64,000 bases of DNA from Meiothermus granaticius NBRC 107808. GTDB taxonomy: Bacteria > Deinococcota > Deinococci > Deinococcales > Thermaceae. The notes beneath the pieces are model-generated. The model was given only the letters and a program-made list of their open reading frames with translations, had not been told where the DNA came from and made no database searches. The stretch is taken from assembly GCF_003574355.1 (NCBI RefSeq), contig NZ_QWLB01000009.1:24343-88342 (forward strand), given 5' to 3'. A program made the translations under genes and the position numbers. Below, piece after piece: positions 17,215-32,800 of the stretch. The first letter of the stretch is position 1; each line of letters opens with the position of its first letter.

Positions 17215-20200
17215 TTAATCCTTCTCAAAGCCGCTCGAGCCGAACTTTAGGGTGCGGGCGTTCTCCCCCACTGTCCGCTCGACGTGTTCGGGGATACCCC
17301 CTGCCACCCGGGCCTGGATCTCCAGGGTCACCTCGACCTCGGCCCCGTCGAGGGCCAGGAGGTGCTGCAAGACCTCCCGGGCGATCTGGTCGGCATCCCG
17401 GCTCAGGCGGTTGGCCTCCAGGCGCACCGAGGCCTGGTAACGACGAGGGCGTGCTGGGGGCGGTGGAGGAACCGGATCATTGAGTACGGTTTGTTTGCTT
17501 GAAGAAGCCGTTGAGACCACGGCTTTCTCGGCGGGCTGGGGCCGCTCGCGCTCCATCTGCTCCCGTGCGACCTCCGGCCTGACCAGCACTCCCTCGAGCC
17601 CCCCCGGCAGGCGGGCTTCTGGCCCGGCCTGCAGGCCCAGGTACCGGCCTTTGGCCTCATCCCAGGCATCAGCGTAGGCGAAGCCTTCGAGCTCCCAGTT
17701 GAGCGAGGCCACCCCGCCCTGTACCGCCCCGAGCAACACCTCCGGGCTCCGCAGGCGCGGCAGGTAGACGTAGGTGGCAAAGTCCTCGGCCAGCTGCTTA
17801 AGGCTGACATGATCGCCCCGCCACAGGGGGATCCGGTCCATCTCACGCCGCAGCACGGTGCCGGCCATGCGCACGTCCAGGCGGCCATCGTTGCTGAGCT
17901 TCTTGCTGGCCCGCACCGCCAGGGCCTCCTGCCCTTGAAGGTTGTAGGGCAGCCAGGCCAGGGAGGGGTCGGTTTTCTCCTGCGTGGGCACCAGGAGCCA
18001 GGTGTAGGTCTCGGGGATGCGGACCTTGATGGCCCGGTCAGCTTCCTCGCGCTTGGTCTGGGCCTGGTTGCGCTGGAAGTTGTCCAGGTTCAACAAACCC
18101 GACTGTCCGTCGGCCTCCACCGACTTCCAGGCCAGGTACATGCGCACAGCCTGCTCGAGGTCGGCCACCCGCCGCCGGTCGGCGGCCAGGAAGGCCAGGG
18201 TGTTTTTGTACAGCCGGTCGCGATTACCCCGGCTGGTCAGGATTTTCTGGGCCTCGGCCAGGGCGGGGCTGGGGCTCTCGCGGCTTTGCTGGTGCGGGTA
18301 GGCCGGCGAGAGCACCACCAGGGCCACCTCGAGCTCATCCGGCACATCCCCGCTGGACTCGGGGCAGACGTGGATACGCTGGAAATCGCCCCGCTCGCGG
18401 GTGGCCTCGCGCAAGCGCCGCTCGATCTCCAGGTGCACCTCGTGCTCGTCCAACCGCTCAGCCCGTTCCTGGGCCATGCGGGTCACGCTGGGCTGGGTGG
18501 AGAACCAGTAGCGCTGACCATTGACGTACAGGTGGGTGGCCTGGTCGGTCAGGCGGCGCAGGGCATCGCCAAAAGTGGCCACGGCCTCGCCGGGCTGGAC
18601 GCAGCCCAGCTTGATCTGGCGGTCTTCCAGGCCGCGGTTCTCGGCATGCAGGGTGGGGGCCGAACCCAGGTACAGCGTGCGGGCCACCCGGCGAGCAGCG
18701 GAGTATTTGCCCAGGTTGGCGTTCTCGCGGTCGAGGCGCAGGGGCAGCGATTCCGGGCCGTCCACGTCGCGCTCGATCACCGGGACCCAGTGGTCCTCGA
18801 GGTAGCGGGTGAGCTCGGCCTGCACCGCCGGAGCATCGATGGGCACGCTGGCCGGTAGGATCAGCAGGCTGCGGTCGTTGCGCTCCCACAGCTCGTGAAT
18901 CACCGCGGCCATGAGCCGCAGCACCCCCCGGGTGCGCTGGAACTTCTCCAGGCTCGACCAGTCGGAGTAGAGCCGCTCGAATAGCTCGGGGTGGATGGGG
19001 TAAGCGGCCTTCAGCTTGGCCTCGTAGCCGCTCTCGCGGGTTGCGCTGGGGAACTCCCCGCCATTGTGACGGTACAGCTCCATGAAGGCCTTCACCACCG
19101 CGTCGCGCTGGGGCAGCAGCTCCGCCGGGATGGGCTCGAACAGCCGGCGTCGGACAATCTCGAAGCTCTCATCGCCGGAGGCGGGCCGCCAGGGGGACTG
19201 AATGCGCCCGATGGCGTTCTTGAGCCGGGCCAGTGCGGCCCTTCCGCGCTCACCGCCTATTTCAATCTCGGCGCTGCCCCGCCCCTCGCGCCCCGGCTCC
19301 GAGGCGGGAATGCTCACCACCAGCAGGGTCTGGGGTGCGGCCTTGGCGGCTTCGGTGAGGGCCTGGGCGAAGGTGAAGTGGGTCTCGAAGCTTCCAGCGG
19401 GCAGGTCGGGGTCGTCGTGAAGCTGGCGGGCGTAGGCCACCCATTCGTCGATGAGCACCAGGCAGGGCCCATAGCGGGTGAAGAGGGTTCGCAGGGCGTC
19501 ACCCGGGTTGGTGGCGGTCTCGTCGGCCTGGCGCACCAGCTCGTAGGCCTCGAGCCCCTTGCCCCCCTCGGCCTCGCCCAGCTGGTAGGCCAGCTCGCCC
19601 CACAGGGTGCGGATCACCGTGCCGTCAGGTTTGCGAATGGGCTGGCCGGGGCTGACCTTGGTGCCCACGAACACCGCCCGGTTAACCCGGGGCCCCTCCT
19701 TGATGCCGGCCTCGAGCAGCACCTCCTCGAGGCCCGGCAGGTTGTGGGCCTTTACCCCGGAGAAGAGGTGGTACAGGGCCAGCATGGAGTGGGTCTTGCC
19801 GCCCCCAAAGTTGGTCTGGAGCTCCACCACCGGCTCACCGCCATTCCCTGAGAGCCGCTTGAGCGCCATCACCAGAAGGTCGCGCAGCCCCTGGGTCAGG
19901 TAGGTGCGACGGAAAAACTCCACCGGGTCGGCGTACTCGCTGCTGGCCCCCTCCCCCACATGCACCTGCCAGAGGTCGGCGGCAAACTCGGCCTGCAGGT
20001 AGGTGCCTCCGGCTACGTCCGGGTGCGGGGTGGCCACCTCGCGCCAGGGCCGGAGGCCGCTCTGGGGCTGCCCCTCAATCGGGTTCACCGCCACCCGCCG
20101 GGTAACGTTGCGGGCCTGTTCCTCGAACTTCAGGCGCAGCAGGTCGTTCTTTTGCTTCTCCACCTCGGCAGCCTCGGGGGCCGAAACCGCCTCCAGCAGA

Positions 20201-20547
20201 CGGCTCACGCTGTCCAGGGCGCGGTAGGCGTCGTCGGTGGAAAAGGTCTCCTGGTGGGCCCAGCGGTTGCGAACCTCGCGCAGCTCCGAAACCAGGCTGC
20301 GCTCCGCGTGGCCCAGGGTGCGCTTGAACACGTCGTTCCAGCGGTTCCACATCAGGGTTAGCAGGGCCTGGGTGTCCCAGGCCTCGCGCCCCTGCACTAT
20401 CAGCTTGTTCTCCCGCAGGGCGGTTATCGCCTCGGCGGGCCAGTCCTGGCCGTACACGGCCTGCATCTCCCGTTCGACGTAGGGCTGCAGCCCGCCGTTG
20501 AGCAGCTCGAGCGCCCGCCCTACCCTATCTGCGTTGGTGATGGCCAT
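17215..20547 (-). CDS. DUF499 AAA+-type ATPase with N-terminal Swt1-like HEPN domain
   Basis: A large predicted ATPase of the COG1483/DUF499 group. The start at 20547 (MAITNADRVGRALELL) is preceded by GAGAG; a longer frame to 20640 has a Cys-rich unlikely extension. The first 130 residues resemble the Swt1-type HEPN domain (VREVRNRWAHQE). Walker A is NFGGGKTHS near residue 248 and Walker B CLVLIDEW near 362. The C-terminus has a Pro-rich linker. Family members occur with DUF1156 methyltransferases and helicases, and BREX BrxC/PglY has been placed in the same broad group. With the genes at 21-28 kb it forms a helicase-methylase-ATPase defence module. Its likely role is an ATP-driven scaffold or sensor. 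Confidence 0.8.
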   Translation of the reverse strand: MAITNADRVGRALELLNGGLQPYVEREMQAVYGQDWPAEAITALRENKLIVQGREAWDTQALLTLMWNRWNDVFKRTLGHAERSLVSELREVRNRWAHQETFSTDDAYRALDSVSRLLEAVSAPEAAEVEKQKNDLLRLKFEEQARNVTRRVAVNPIEGQPQSGLRPWREVATPHPDVAGGTYLQAEFAADLWQVHVGEGASSEYADPVEFFRRTYLTQGLRDLLVMALKRLSGNGGEPVVELQTNFGGGKTHSMLALYHLFSGVKAHNLPGLEEVLLEAGIKEGPRVNRAVFVGTKVSPGQPIRKPDGTVIRTLWGELAYQLGEAEGGKGLEAYELVRQADETATNPGDALRTLFTRYGPCLVLIDEWVAYARQLHDDPDLPAGSFETHFTFAQALTEAAKAAPQTLLVVSIPASEPGREGRGSAEIEIGGERGRAALARLKNAIGRIQSPWRPASGDESFEIVRRRLFEPIPAELLPQRDAVVKAFMELYRHNGGEFPSATRESGYEAKLKAAYPIHPELFERLYSDWSSLEKFQRTRGVLRLMAAVIHELWERNDRSLLILPASVPIDAPAVQAELTRYLEDHWVPVIERDVDGPESLPLRLDRENANLGKYSAARRVARTLYLGSAPTLHAENRGLEDRQIKLGCVQPGEAVATFGDALRRLTDQATHLYVNGQRYWFSTQPSVTRMAQERAERLDEHEVHLEIERRLREATRERGDFQRIHVCPESSGDVPDELEVALVVLSPAYPHQQSRESPSPALAEAQKILTSRGNRDRLYKNTLAFLAADRRRVADLEQAVRMYLAWKSVEADGQSGLLNLDNFQRNQAQTKREEADRAIKVRIPETYTWLLVPTQEKTDPSLAWLPYNLQGQEALAVRASKKLSNDGRLDVRMAGTVLRREMDRIPLWRGDHVSLKQLAEDFATYVYLPRLRSPEVLLGAVQGGVASLNWELEGFAYADAWDEAKGRYLGLQAGPEARLPGGLEGVLVRPEVAREQMERERPQPAEKAVVSTASSSKQTVLNDPVPPPPPARPRRYQASVRLEANRLSRDADQIAREVLQHLLALDGAEVEVTLEIQARVAGGIPEHVERTVGENARTLKFGSSGFEKD

Positions 20548-20654
20548 AGTTGCTCTCAGTCTAACGGAGCAAGCGGCCCTGCCGTGTTTATGGCACGGAT
20601 TCGAGGGGCTGTAGGGGCAATGCCAATTCACACCAGCCAAACAGTTCCTCTAGC

Positions 20655-20701
20655 ATACCAAGCGCAATTTGCTTGGTATATAATCCTTGGTATGACCAAG
20701 G
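20655..20701. promoter_or_regulatory. Promoter and operator of AbrB-PIN pair
   Basis: ATACCAAGC (20655-20663) and GCTTGGTAT (20671-20679) are a perfect 9-bp inverted repeat. TATAAT (20679-20684) is a consensus -10 box directly attached. A second repeat CCTTGGT/ACCAAGG flanks the ATG itself (20685-20701). The start codon is 8 bases after the -10 box, so the message is leaderless, and both repeats share the TTGGT/ACCAA core, fitting autorepression. Confidence 0.7.
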
Positions 20702-20943
20702 GTACCCTCAGCTCCAAGCATCAGATCACCATCCCGATCGAGATGGTGCGAGCCCTGGGGCTAAAGCCGGGGGATGAACTCGAGTTCAGCCTCGAGAACA
20801 ACACCATCACCCTCAGACCCCACCGGCTGGGCCTCGAGGCCGCCTTTGCCCAGTACAGCGCCGACCTGAGCGCCGAGACCGGGGGGCATGCAGCCTGGCA
20901 CGTCCGCGCAGCGCGCGGCTGGGACGAAGAGCGCCAGCCATGA
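20692..20943 (+). CDS. vapB: AbrB-type antitoxin
   Basis: An 83-residue antitoxin: MTKGTLSSKHQITIPIEMVRALGLKPGDELEFSLE is a classic AbrB DNA-binding domain. The C-terminus (ARGWDEERQP) binds toxin in relatives. The start is fixed by the leaderless promoter just upstream. It overlaps the PIN gene by ATGA (20940-20943). The pair sits on the plus strand between the ATPase and methyltransferase genes of the minus-strand defence module. Confidence 0.85.
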   Translation: MTKGTLSSKHQITIPIEMVRALGLKPGDELEFSLENNTITLRPHRLGLEAAFAQYSADLSAETGGHAAWHVRAARGWDEERQP

Positions 20944-21350
20944 CCAGCCTGGACACCAGCGTGCTGCTGACCGCGCTCGATTCCAGCGACCCCCAGCAGG
21001 CCAGGGCCCAGCAGGCCATCCTGAAGGCTGCCGCAAGCAGCCCGCTGCTCATCTGCCCGCCGGTGTACGCCGAGTTGCGGGCCTCGGCTTACTGGGAAAG
21101 CCAGATCGAGCCCTTTCTAAGCGCCACCGGCATCCGTACCGCCTGGGAGATGCCCGAGCCGGTCTGGGCTCGAGCGGGCCAGGCCCTGGGCCAGTACGCC
21201 CGCCTGCGCAGGGGCGGGCAGTTGCCCCGGCGCATCCTGGCCGACTTCCTCATCGCGGCCCACGCCGAGCACCACCGGCTTGCGGTTCTAACCTTCGATA
21301 CCACCGTGCTCAAGGCGGTGTTCCCGGAGGTTGTGTTGCTCAAGCCCTGA
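20940..21350 (+). CDS. vapC: PIN-domain toxin
   Basis: A 136-residue PIN ribonuclease with Asp5 in SLDTSVLL, Glu in PVYAELRA, Asp in ILADFLIAAHA and Asp in LTFDTTVLKAVFPEVVLL. All four acidic positions are present, so it is probably active. It is coupled to the AbrB antitoxin and converges on the methyltransferase gene, whose stop lies 16 bases away. Confidence 0.85.
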   Translation: MTSLDTSVLLTALDSSDPQQARAQQAILKAAASSPLLICPPVYAELRASAYWESQIEPFLSATGIRTAWEMPEPVWARAGQALGQYARLRRGGQLPRRILADFLIAAHAEHHRLAVLTFDTTVLKAVFPEVVLLKP

Positions 21351-21365
21351 GCGTCTATAAAACGC

Positions 21366-24161
<2,796 letters not shown>

Positions 24162-24328
24162 CTGCTAGGCCTCCAATGCGTCCATAACCGCACGGGCTGG
24201 GGAGAAGATTCCGGGGTGCATGGCGCTAATGATACAAACCGGGGGCTCGAGTTTCATAACGCTGGCCAAATACAACGAACGTATCACAAGGGCCACACCC
24301 CGCGTTCGTCGGTCAGAACCAGCCCCGC

Positions 24329-24463
24329 TCAGCCCCCTCGATCAGGTTCAGTACCGGCAGACCCAGCTTCTGCCCGGCTTCTCGCATGGGCCAGGGTTCC
24401 CGGCCTTCCCATCAGCCCGCTCAGGAGCACATTGGTGTCCAGAATCAGGCGGGGCGGGGTCAT
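24329..24463 (-). pseudogene. Truncated PIN toxin
   Basis: Starts ATG 24463, overlapping the antitoxin stop by ATGA. The first residues MTPPRLILDTNVLLSGLMG are a PIN domain N-terminus with the first active-site Asp. The PIN similarity is lost after about 26 residues and the frame closes at residue 44. The remaining three acidic residues are missing, so the toxin is dead while its antitoxin gene remains intact. Confidence 0.65.
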
Positions 24464-24831
24464 TGTGGGAAGCGCTGGCGAATCTGCTCAGGGCTCAGGG
24501 TGCGCCCGGTCTCGGGCGGCTCGGGCTGCCGGGCCCTGGCCCAGGCCAGCGCCTCCTGAAGCAGCGCCTCGCGCTCGGACTCGGGCAGGCGCTCGAAAAA
24601 GGCCCGCACCTCGCGCAGACCCTCCCCCACCCCAAACAGGGCCCGGGCCTGCTCCGGCCCCAGCCAGGCCACCAGGTCGCGGTAAAGGATGCGGTACTGC
24701 TTGCGCCTACCGCTCGAGACCTCCACCGCCCCCAACTCCCCCGAGGACACCTTGCGCCGGATGGTCTCGTCCGAGACCCGCAGAATACGGGCCACCTCGG
24801 CCACAGTGTAGACCGGTTCCTGGGCAGTCAT
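24460..24831 (-). CDS. Excisionase/MerR-type HTH antitoxin
   Basis: A 123-residue protein beginning with an excisionase-like helix-turn-helix (VYTVAEVARILRVSDETIRRKVSSGEL...YRILYRDLVAWLG). A helical tail (ESEREALLQEALAWARARQ) ends in a toxin-binding-like segment. It precedes a truncated PIN gene, the usual order for antitoxin then toxin. It lies between the helicase and methyltransferase genes of the defence module, on the same strand, so it may now act only as a regulator of the operon. That is inference. Confidence 0.7.
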   Translation of the reverse strand: MTAQEPVYTVAEVARILRVSDETIRRKVSSGELGAVEVSSGRRKQYRILYRDLVAWLGPEQARALFGVGEGLREVRAFFERLPESEREALLQEALAWARARQPEPPETGRTLSPEQIRQRFPQ

Positions 24832-24889
24832 AAGCCAATCTTACCACAACAACCACAATAGCCACACCAGCGAGGCTCGAGTACTTTGC

Positions 24890-28396
<3,507 letters not shown>

Positions 28397-28404
28397 GAAA
28401 CCGC

Positions 28405-28803
28405 CTACAGCACTACAAAACCCTGCTCCACAAAGTGTTGATCAAAGGCGAAGGCCCGATGGATGCCCAGCTCTCGCATGAGTAGGAAGCTCGTCCAGTC
28501 CACCAGGCTTACATCCCTTCGCCCTGCCACAAGCAACGTGGCCACAGCACGCTCATGAAGACCCCGTTCCACGGGGTGCAAGTCCACCACCGCCAGCAAT
28601 TCCTCATTGAGCACTCGTACCGCCTCGAGGCCCAACCGCCGCTGGGCCAGGGCATTGGCCTCCACCACCACATAAAGATGGGTTGTGAGCATTTCGTCTT
28701 CAGCCAGCAGGCCAGCCCAAATTCGGCGTGCTGCCGGATGGTTTTCATCATCTCGGTCCAGCAGAGCGTACAGGGCAGAAGTATCAACGAGGATCAAAAT
28801 CAT
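28405..28803 (-). CDS. vapC: PIN-domain toxin leading the helicase operon
   Basis: A 132-residue PIN protein from MILILVDTSALYALLDRDD, with Glu in VVVEANALAQRR, Asp in SLVDWTSFLLMRELG and Asp in AFAFDQHFVEQGF. The chosen start gives the usual PIN length; an upstream start at 28836 would run deeper into the antitoxin gene. Its 3' end is 8 bases from the helicase start, so toxin and helicase are probably co-transcribed. Confidence 0.8.
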   Translation of the reverse strand: MILILVDTSALYALLDRDDENHPAARRIWAGLLAEDEMLTTHLYVVVEANALAQRRLGLEAVRVLNEELLAVVDLHPVERGLHERAVATLLVAGRRDVSLVDWTSFLLMRELGIHRAFAFDQHFVEQGFVVL

Positions 28804-29032
28804 CCTCCAGGTAGGTGTCGTGCCTGCGGCTGACATCAGTCAGTCCCGAGGCAAAACGGCCTACCGCGCCCAGGGCCCTTTCTTTGCGCCACCGCTGTTC
28901 CTGGTCGCTCTCCTCGAGAATCCGAACCACCGCCCGCCGAATGACCTCCGCAATGGACACCCTCTCCTTTTGGGCAAGTGCTCTGACCCGGCGTATCTGA
29001 TCTTCAGTAAGTTGGATCTGGGTGCGCGTCAT
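28784..29032 (-). CDS. vapB: Ribbon-helix-helix antitoxin
   Basis: An 82-residue CopG-like protein: MTRTQIQLTEDQIRRVRALAQKERVSIAEVIRRAVVRIL, then an acidic tail ending DTYLEDDFDPR. It overlaps the PIN gene by 20 bases. Upstream, ATCAT and ATGAT (29036-29040, 29047-29051) flank a TAAAAT -10-like box a few bases from the ATG, a leaderless, self-repressed promoter layout that would also drive the helicase. Confidence 0.8.
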   Translation of the reverse strand: MTRTQIQLTEDQIRRVRALAQKERVSIAEVIRRAVVRILEESDQEQRWRKERALGAVGRFASGLTDVSRRHDTYLEDDFDPR

Positions 29033-29106
29033 GCCATCATTTTAGCATGATAAGGAAGCATGCATGCACATGATGGAGAGCAGCCAGGCTCTTATCATAT
29101 ACACCC

Positions 29107-29620
29107 CTACCCCGATAACCACCGATACAGGGGCATAGGATGGATGGTGAAGCAACGAAGGTTGCGCAGGGCAGCCAGAGCCTGGGCGCCTTTACCGGTA
29201 CGACAGGCATCCTCTCCTAGCGCCACATCCCGCTTGTGGTGCAGCCGGTTCTCGATGGCCCAGTGACCCCGGCTGAGGTGCGCCAGGGTAGCGGCATTGG
29301 CCTGCTCTGGCGACAGACTGGTGAGGTAGAGATCGGTCTCCTGGGAAACAGCACCGCTACGTTTATGCATCTTGTGGCGATGGATGGCCACGATTTGCTT
29401 TAGTCCCGGGAAGGACGCTTCCTCCTCCGGCGGCAACTGTGTGATTCGGCGGGCCTGCCAGACCCACAGCACACCGCTGCGCACCTCGTGGTAGCGGTGA
29501 ACCTCCTCTGCGGGATACCTCAGCAGAAACTCGCCCCAGTCTTTCAAGGCCGCCTGGTTCTCCTTTCAGGCCCGCCCTTGCCCCCGCCAAAGGAACCCCG
29601 GCAGGGCCGTGAGCAAGACA
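29107..29620 (-). pseudogene. ISAs1-family transposase remnant
   Basis: The C-terminal third of an ISAs1/H-repeat transposase: ENQAALKDWGEFL, GLKQIVAIHRHK, LSRGHWAIENRLHHKRDVALGED. The upstream sequence still resembles the family but is broken by a frameshift and a TGA near 29575, and the N-terminal half is absent. It separates the two parts of the defence island and shows past transposition there. Confidence 0.8.
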
Positions 29621-29821
29621 CGCCTAAAACCCAGTAAAGTCCGTATGACTAGAGGTCCCAGCACCGGCCTGACCATGGGATCTTAGCCACAATGCAGACT
29701 GCAGCACGGCCATAGTTTTGGGTTTCGCCAACGGTATACCAAATTTCTCTGAAGTTACACAGTAGTGAGGAGCTACCCCAGATTAACTGCATGTCTCGTT
29801 TCAGCCTTCCCCAGACCTCAA

Positions 29822-32800
29822 TCACAGATCCCTCAATTCACCCTCACGAGTCATCAGTTTTCCCCCAATTAGCACTGGAAGATTCAACTTTCGGACATTG
29901 TGGCAGTAATCTTCCGCAAAGCGCTTTAGCAGCGCGGATTCCCTCAAAACATCCTGGTCGTCGGAAAGGTAATCTAGCAGGCTCTGGGTTATTAGCACAA
30001 TGAGCTTGCACCGTGCCCTTGAGGCCATCACGTTGAACCGGTTAAGGCTGTAGAGGAACTCGTCCTCGAGCTGGATCACGTCGGGGTCGCCCAACCCGAA
30101 GGAGGCAATGATCACGTCGCGCTCCTGCCCCTGGAACCGCTCCACCGTGTCCACCGCTGAGCGGATCACCCGATGGGCTACTGAACCAGCAAAGTTCCGA
30201 ATGAGGTGCTCTGCGATCTTACTTACCTGAGCCCGATGCGGTGTAACGATGCCGACCCCGTGCTCCCAAAACCTGTCGGGCGAATAAGGGGTTGTTGCGG
30301 GTATCGTCGGGTTTCCACTCGCATCCCTCAACCCAAGTGGCTTCTCGGCTAGGTTGCCTTGCAACAGGGCTATGAGCGCGGTGACGGTCTGGGCCTCGAA
30401 CTCGTTGGATTGCCCGCTCTCAAAGTCCTCATAGACGAAGCAGGTGACCGGCCTTTCGGGATTGAGCAGCTCACCCCACGCGGAGGACCAACGGACGGTT
30501 GACGGCCAGTTAGGGGGTTGCGAGGTCGGGAGGCCGCCCGGTAGGTGAAGGCGAAGTTGAGGTGAGTGACTCACAAGGCTAGGGGAATAGCCTGCCAGCC
30601 GGACGAAATCCACAATGGTTTTGTTAGAGCGGTAATTGATGTCCAGCGAGGTTGCCTGGATGCCCTGGTCCAAGGTCATGAACTCGTACAACGAACCCAC
30701 CTTGACCTCGAGGTCTTTCGGGGGGTCAGCAGGGTGGATGGGTGGGAGCTGAAGGTTATCCCCTGCAAGCACCACTCTCCCGTCTTGAGCCACCTTGCTG
30801 AAGATCAGGGTACTCATCGCCACGTCCATCTGAGAGGCTTCGTCGATGATCACCAGATCAAACCACTCGCGTACGGCATGGCTTTGAGCACTTGACGTTG
30901 CACCTGCGTAAGCCAAGTTATGGAGTTGCTGGGGGGTCGTTCCCAAGATTAGGACACCAGCGGGGTTGTGCAGAAGGTGTTGCAATCGATTAACATCGGC
31001 CCCTGGATTGCGGACATCGAGAGGTATGTTAACCAAGGCAGTGTGCGCTGCAAGGCTAGCGTCAGGGGCGCGGAATTTTGATTGGACGCGGAATAAGCTG
31101 GGTGGGGTGGGATTGCTTCGGTAATGCTCTTCGAGCCTGAGCAGCACATTGTCCACGGCAGTGTAGGTGTTGGCAGTGACCAGTACCCTGAGCGGGCGGT
31201 TCGAACTCTGAGCATCCAACACCGCGCCCAGCACCACCGCCCGCAGCGTCTGGCTCTTGCCGGTTCCGGGCGGCCCCCAAATGACCGACAGGCGACGCTT
31301 TAGGGCTTCACGCCACGCGCTCCACTGAGAGGGGTTCAGCATCACCCCGCTGTGTTCAAGCTGAGTTTGGAGCGCAGCGGTGTTGATTGGAAGGGTCTTT
31401 TGGTAGGTGTGGAGACTGTAGTACAAATAGTCCCAAGCAACTTTAGGGGCTCTTCCACCTCCCGTGGCAGGAGGGGTCGGGGCGGCGGGTAGGCTCCGCG
31501 TAATTACCATGTTGTTCGGCCAGCCGGGAGGCTTGCCGATGGCCCTAATCGTCAACTTGAGTTTTTTGGACAGGCTGTCCGTGTACATCTGATCGAGCAT
31601 CACGTGCTGCCTAAAGTCCACTCCGCTCACGCTCTCGAGCTTGAGAACCTTGGCTCTCGCGTCTAGGCGCAGTGCGATCAACAGATTTTGCCTATCTATG
31701 GCCTCGAGGGAGACTTTGGTCAGATCCGCTTCCGCCACCGAGCGAAACTGCTGATCGCCGGAGGTGTAAGTCTCTAGGCCAGAAAAGATATGCGGTGTGG
31801 CTATGCGGTGGAGAAAGGTCGGGTCATTGCGGGGAGAGAGCGCCAGTCCGACAGCGTTTTCTCTGATGTTCACCTCGGCTGAGGATGGTGAAAGCTCATA
31901 GATAAGCAGATCCTGGGTGTCGAATAGCTGGGTGCCCGCTGCAGCGTTTAGGTGTTTTAGGGCGCGGCTCCGTCCGGCAGGGTCGTCTATGCGCTGGGTG
32001 AGGTGGGCCGACTTGAGCCGCGCTTCGCGCTCATGCGCGGCCATCGCGTAGGTGACTTGCGCCTCGAGTTCTTCACTGGCCGCGTTGAGCCGATGATATT
32101 GATACCAGAGCTGGCCCTCCAAACTGACTCCTTTGAGAGGTTGCTCATAGTTAAAACTTAGTGGTGGGGCTGCCTCTTTAGCTAGGGTCGGGCGTAGGTC
32201 TTGCTCCAGACGGTTAGAGATCAGCGCCAGTGCATAGGTCTTGCGAAGACTAGTTTCCTCGAGGCGCCGTTGCTTATTTGACCAGTTATCCGAACGTCCC
32301 CAGTATTCGTGAATGCGTTCTGCGGGAATCAGGTTGCTCAAGGGATCCTGGTAGTGCGGGTCAAACTTAGGGATGAATTTTGCGAGGCGGGGATGATAGC
32401 TAGTGACCACACCCGTTAAGGTGTAGTGGTGTGGCTGCGGAACCGCCACGTGGCTCTCCACGGCATCCGCGACCAGGGTTATTGGCGACCTCCGGGTGGC
32501 GTCCTCGGGATGCGCTAATAGTTCGGGTGAAGGGAAGAGCCAAGCCAGATCACGTAAATTAGGGTTGGCTACGATTGCAGGCAGGTGGCGACCCACCATG
32601 CGGATCAGTTGGCGCAGTTGGGCCTCATCCCAGAGGTAGATCTGGTAAGAGCTACCCTGCTCGAGGCCGGTGCGGTCTGAAGCAGCTCTTTTCTTGTCCA
32701 AGGCCCGCACCTCGTCCATGATTGCCTTTAATTGCTCAAGGAAGCGTAGGAACTCCCGGCGCTCGCTGTCCACCGAGCGCTGATCCACCACGTACACCAG

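Noticed and set aside
29621..29821. Possible gene between the ISAs1 remnant and the nuclease-helicase
   Set aside because: Frames are short and broken; no motif, hairpin or terminal repeat could be supported.
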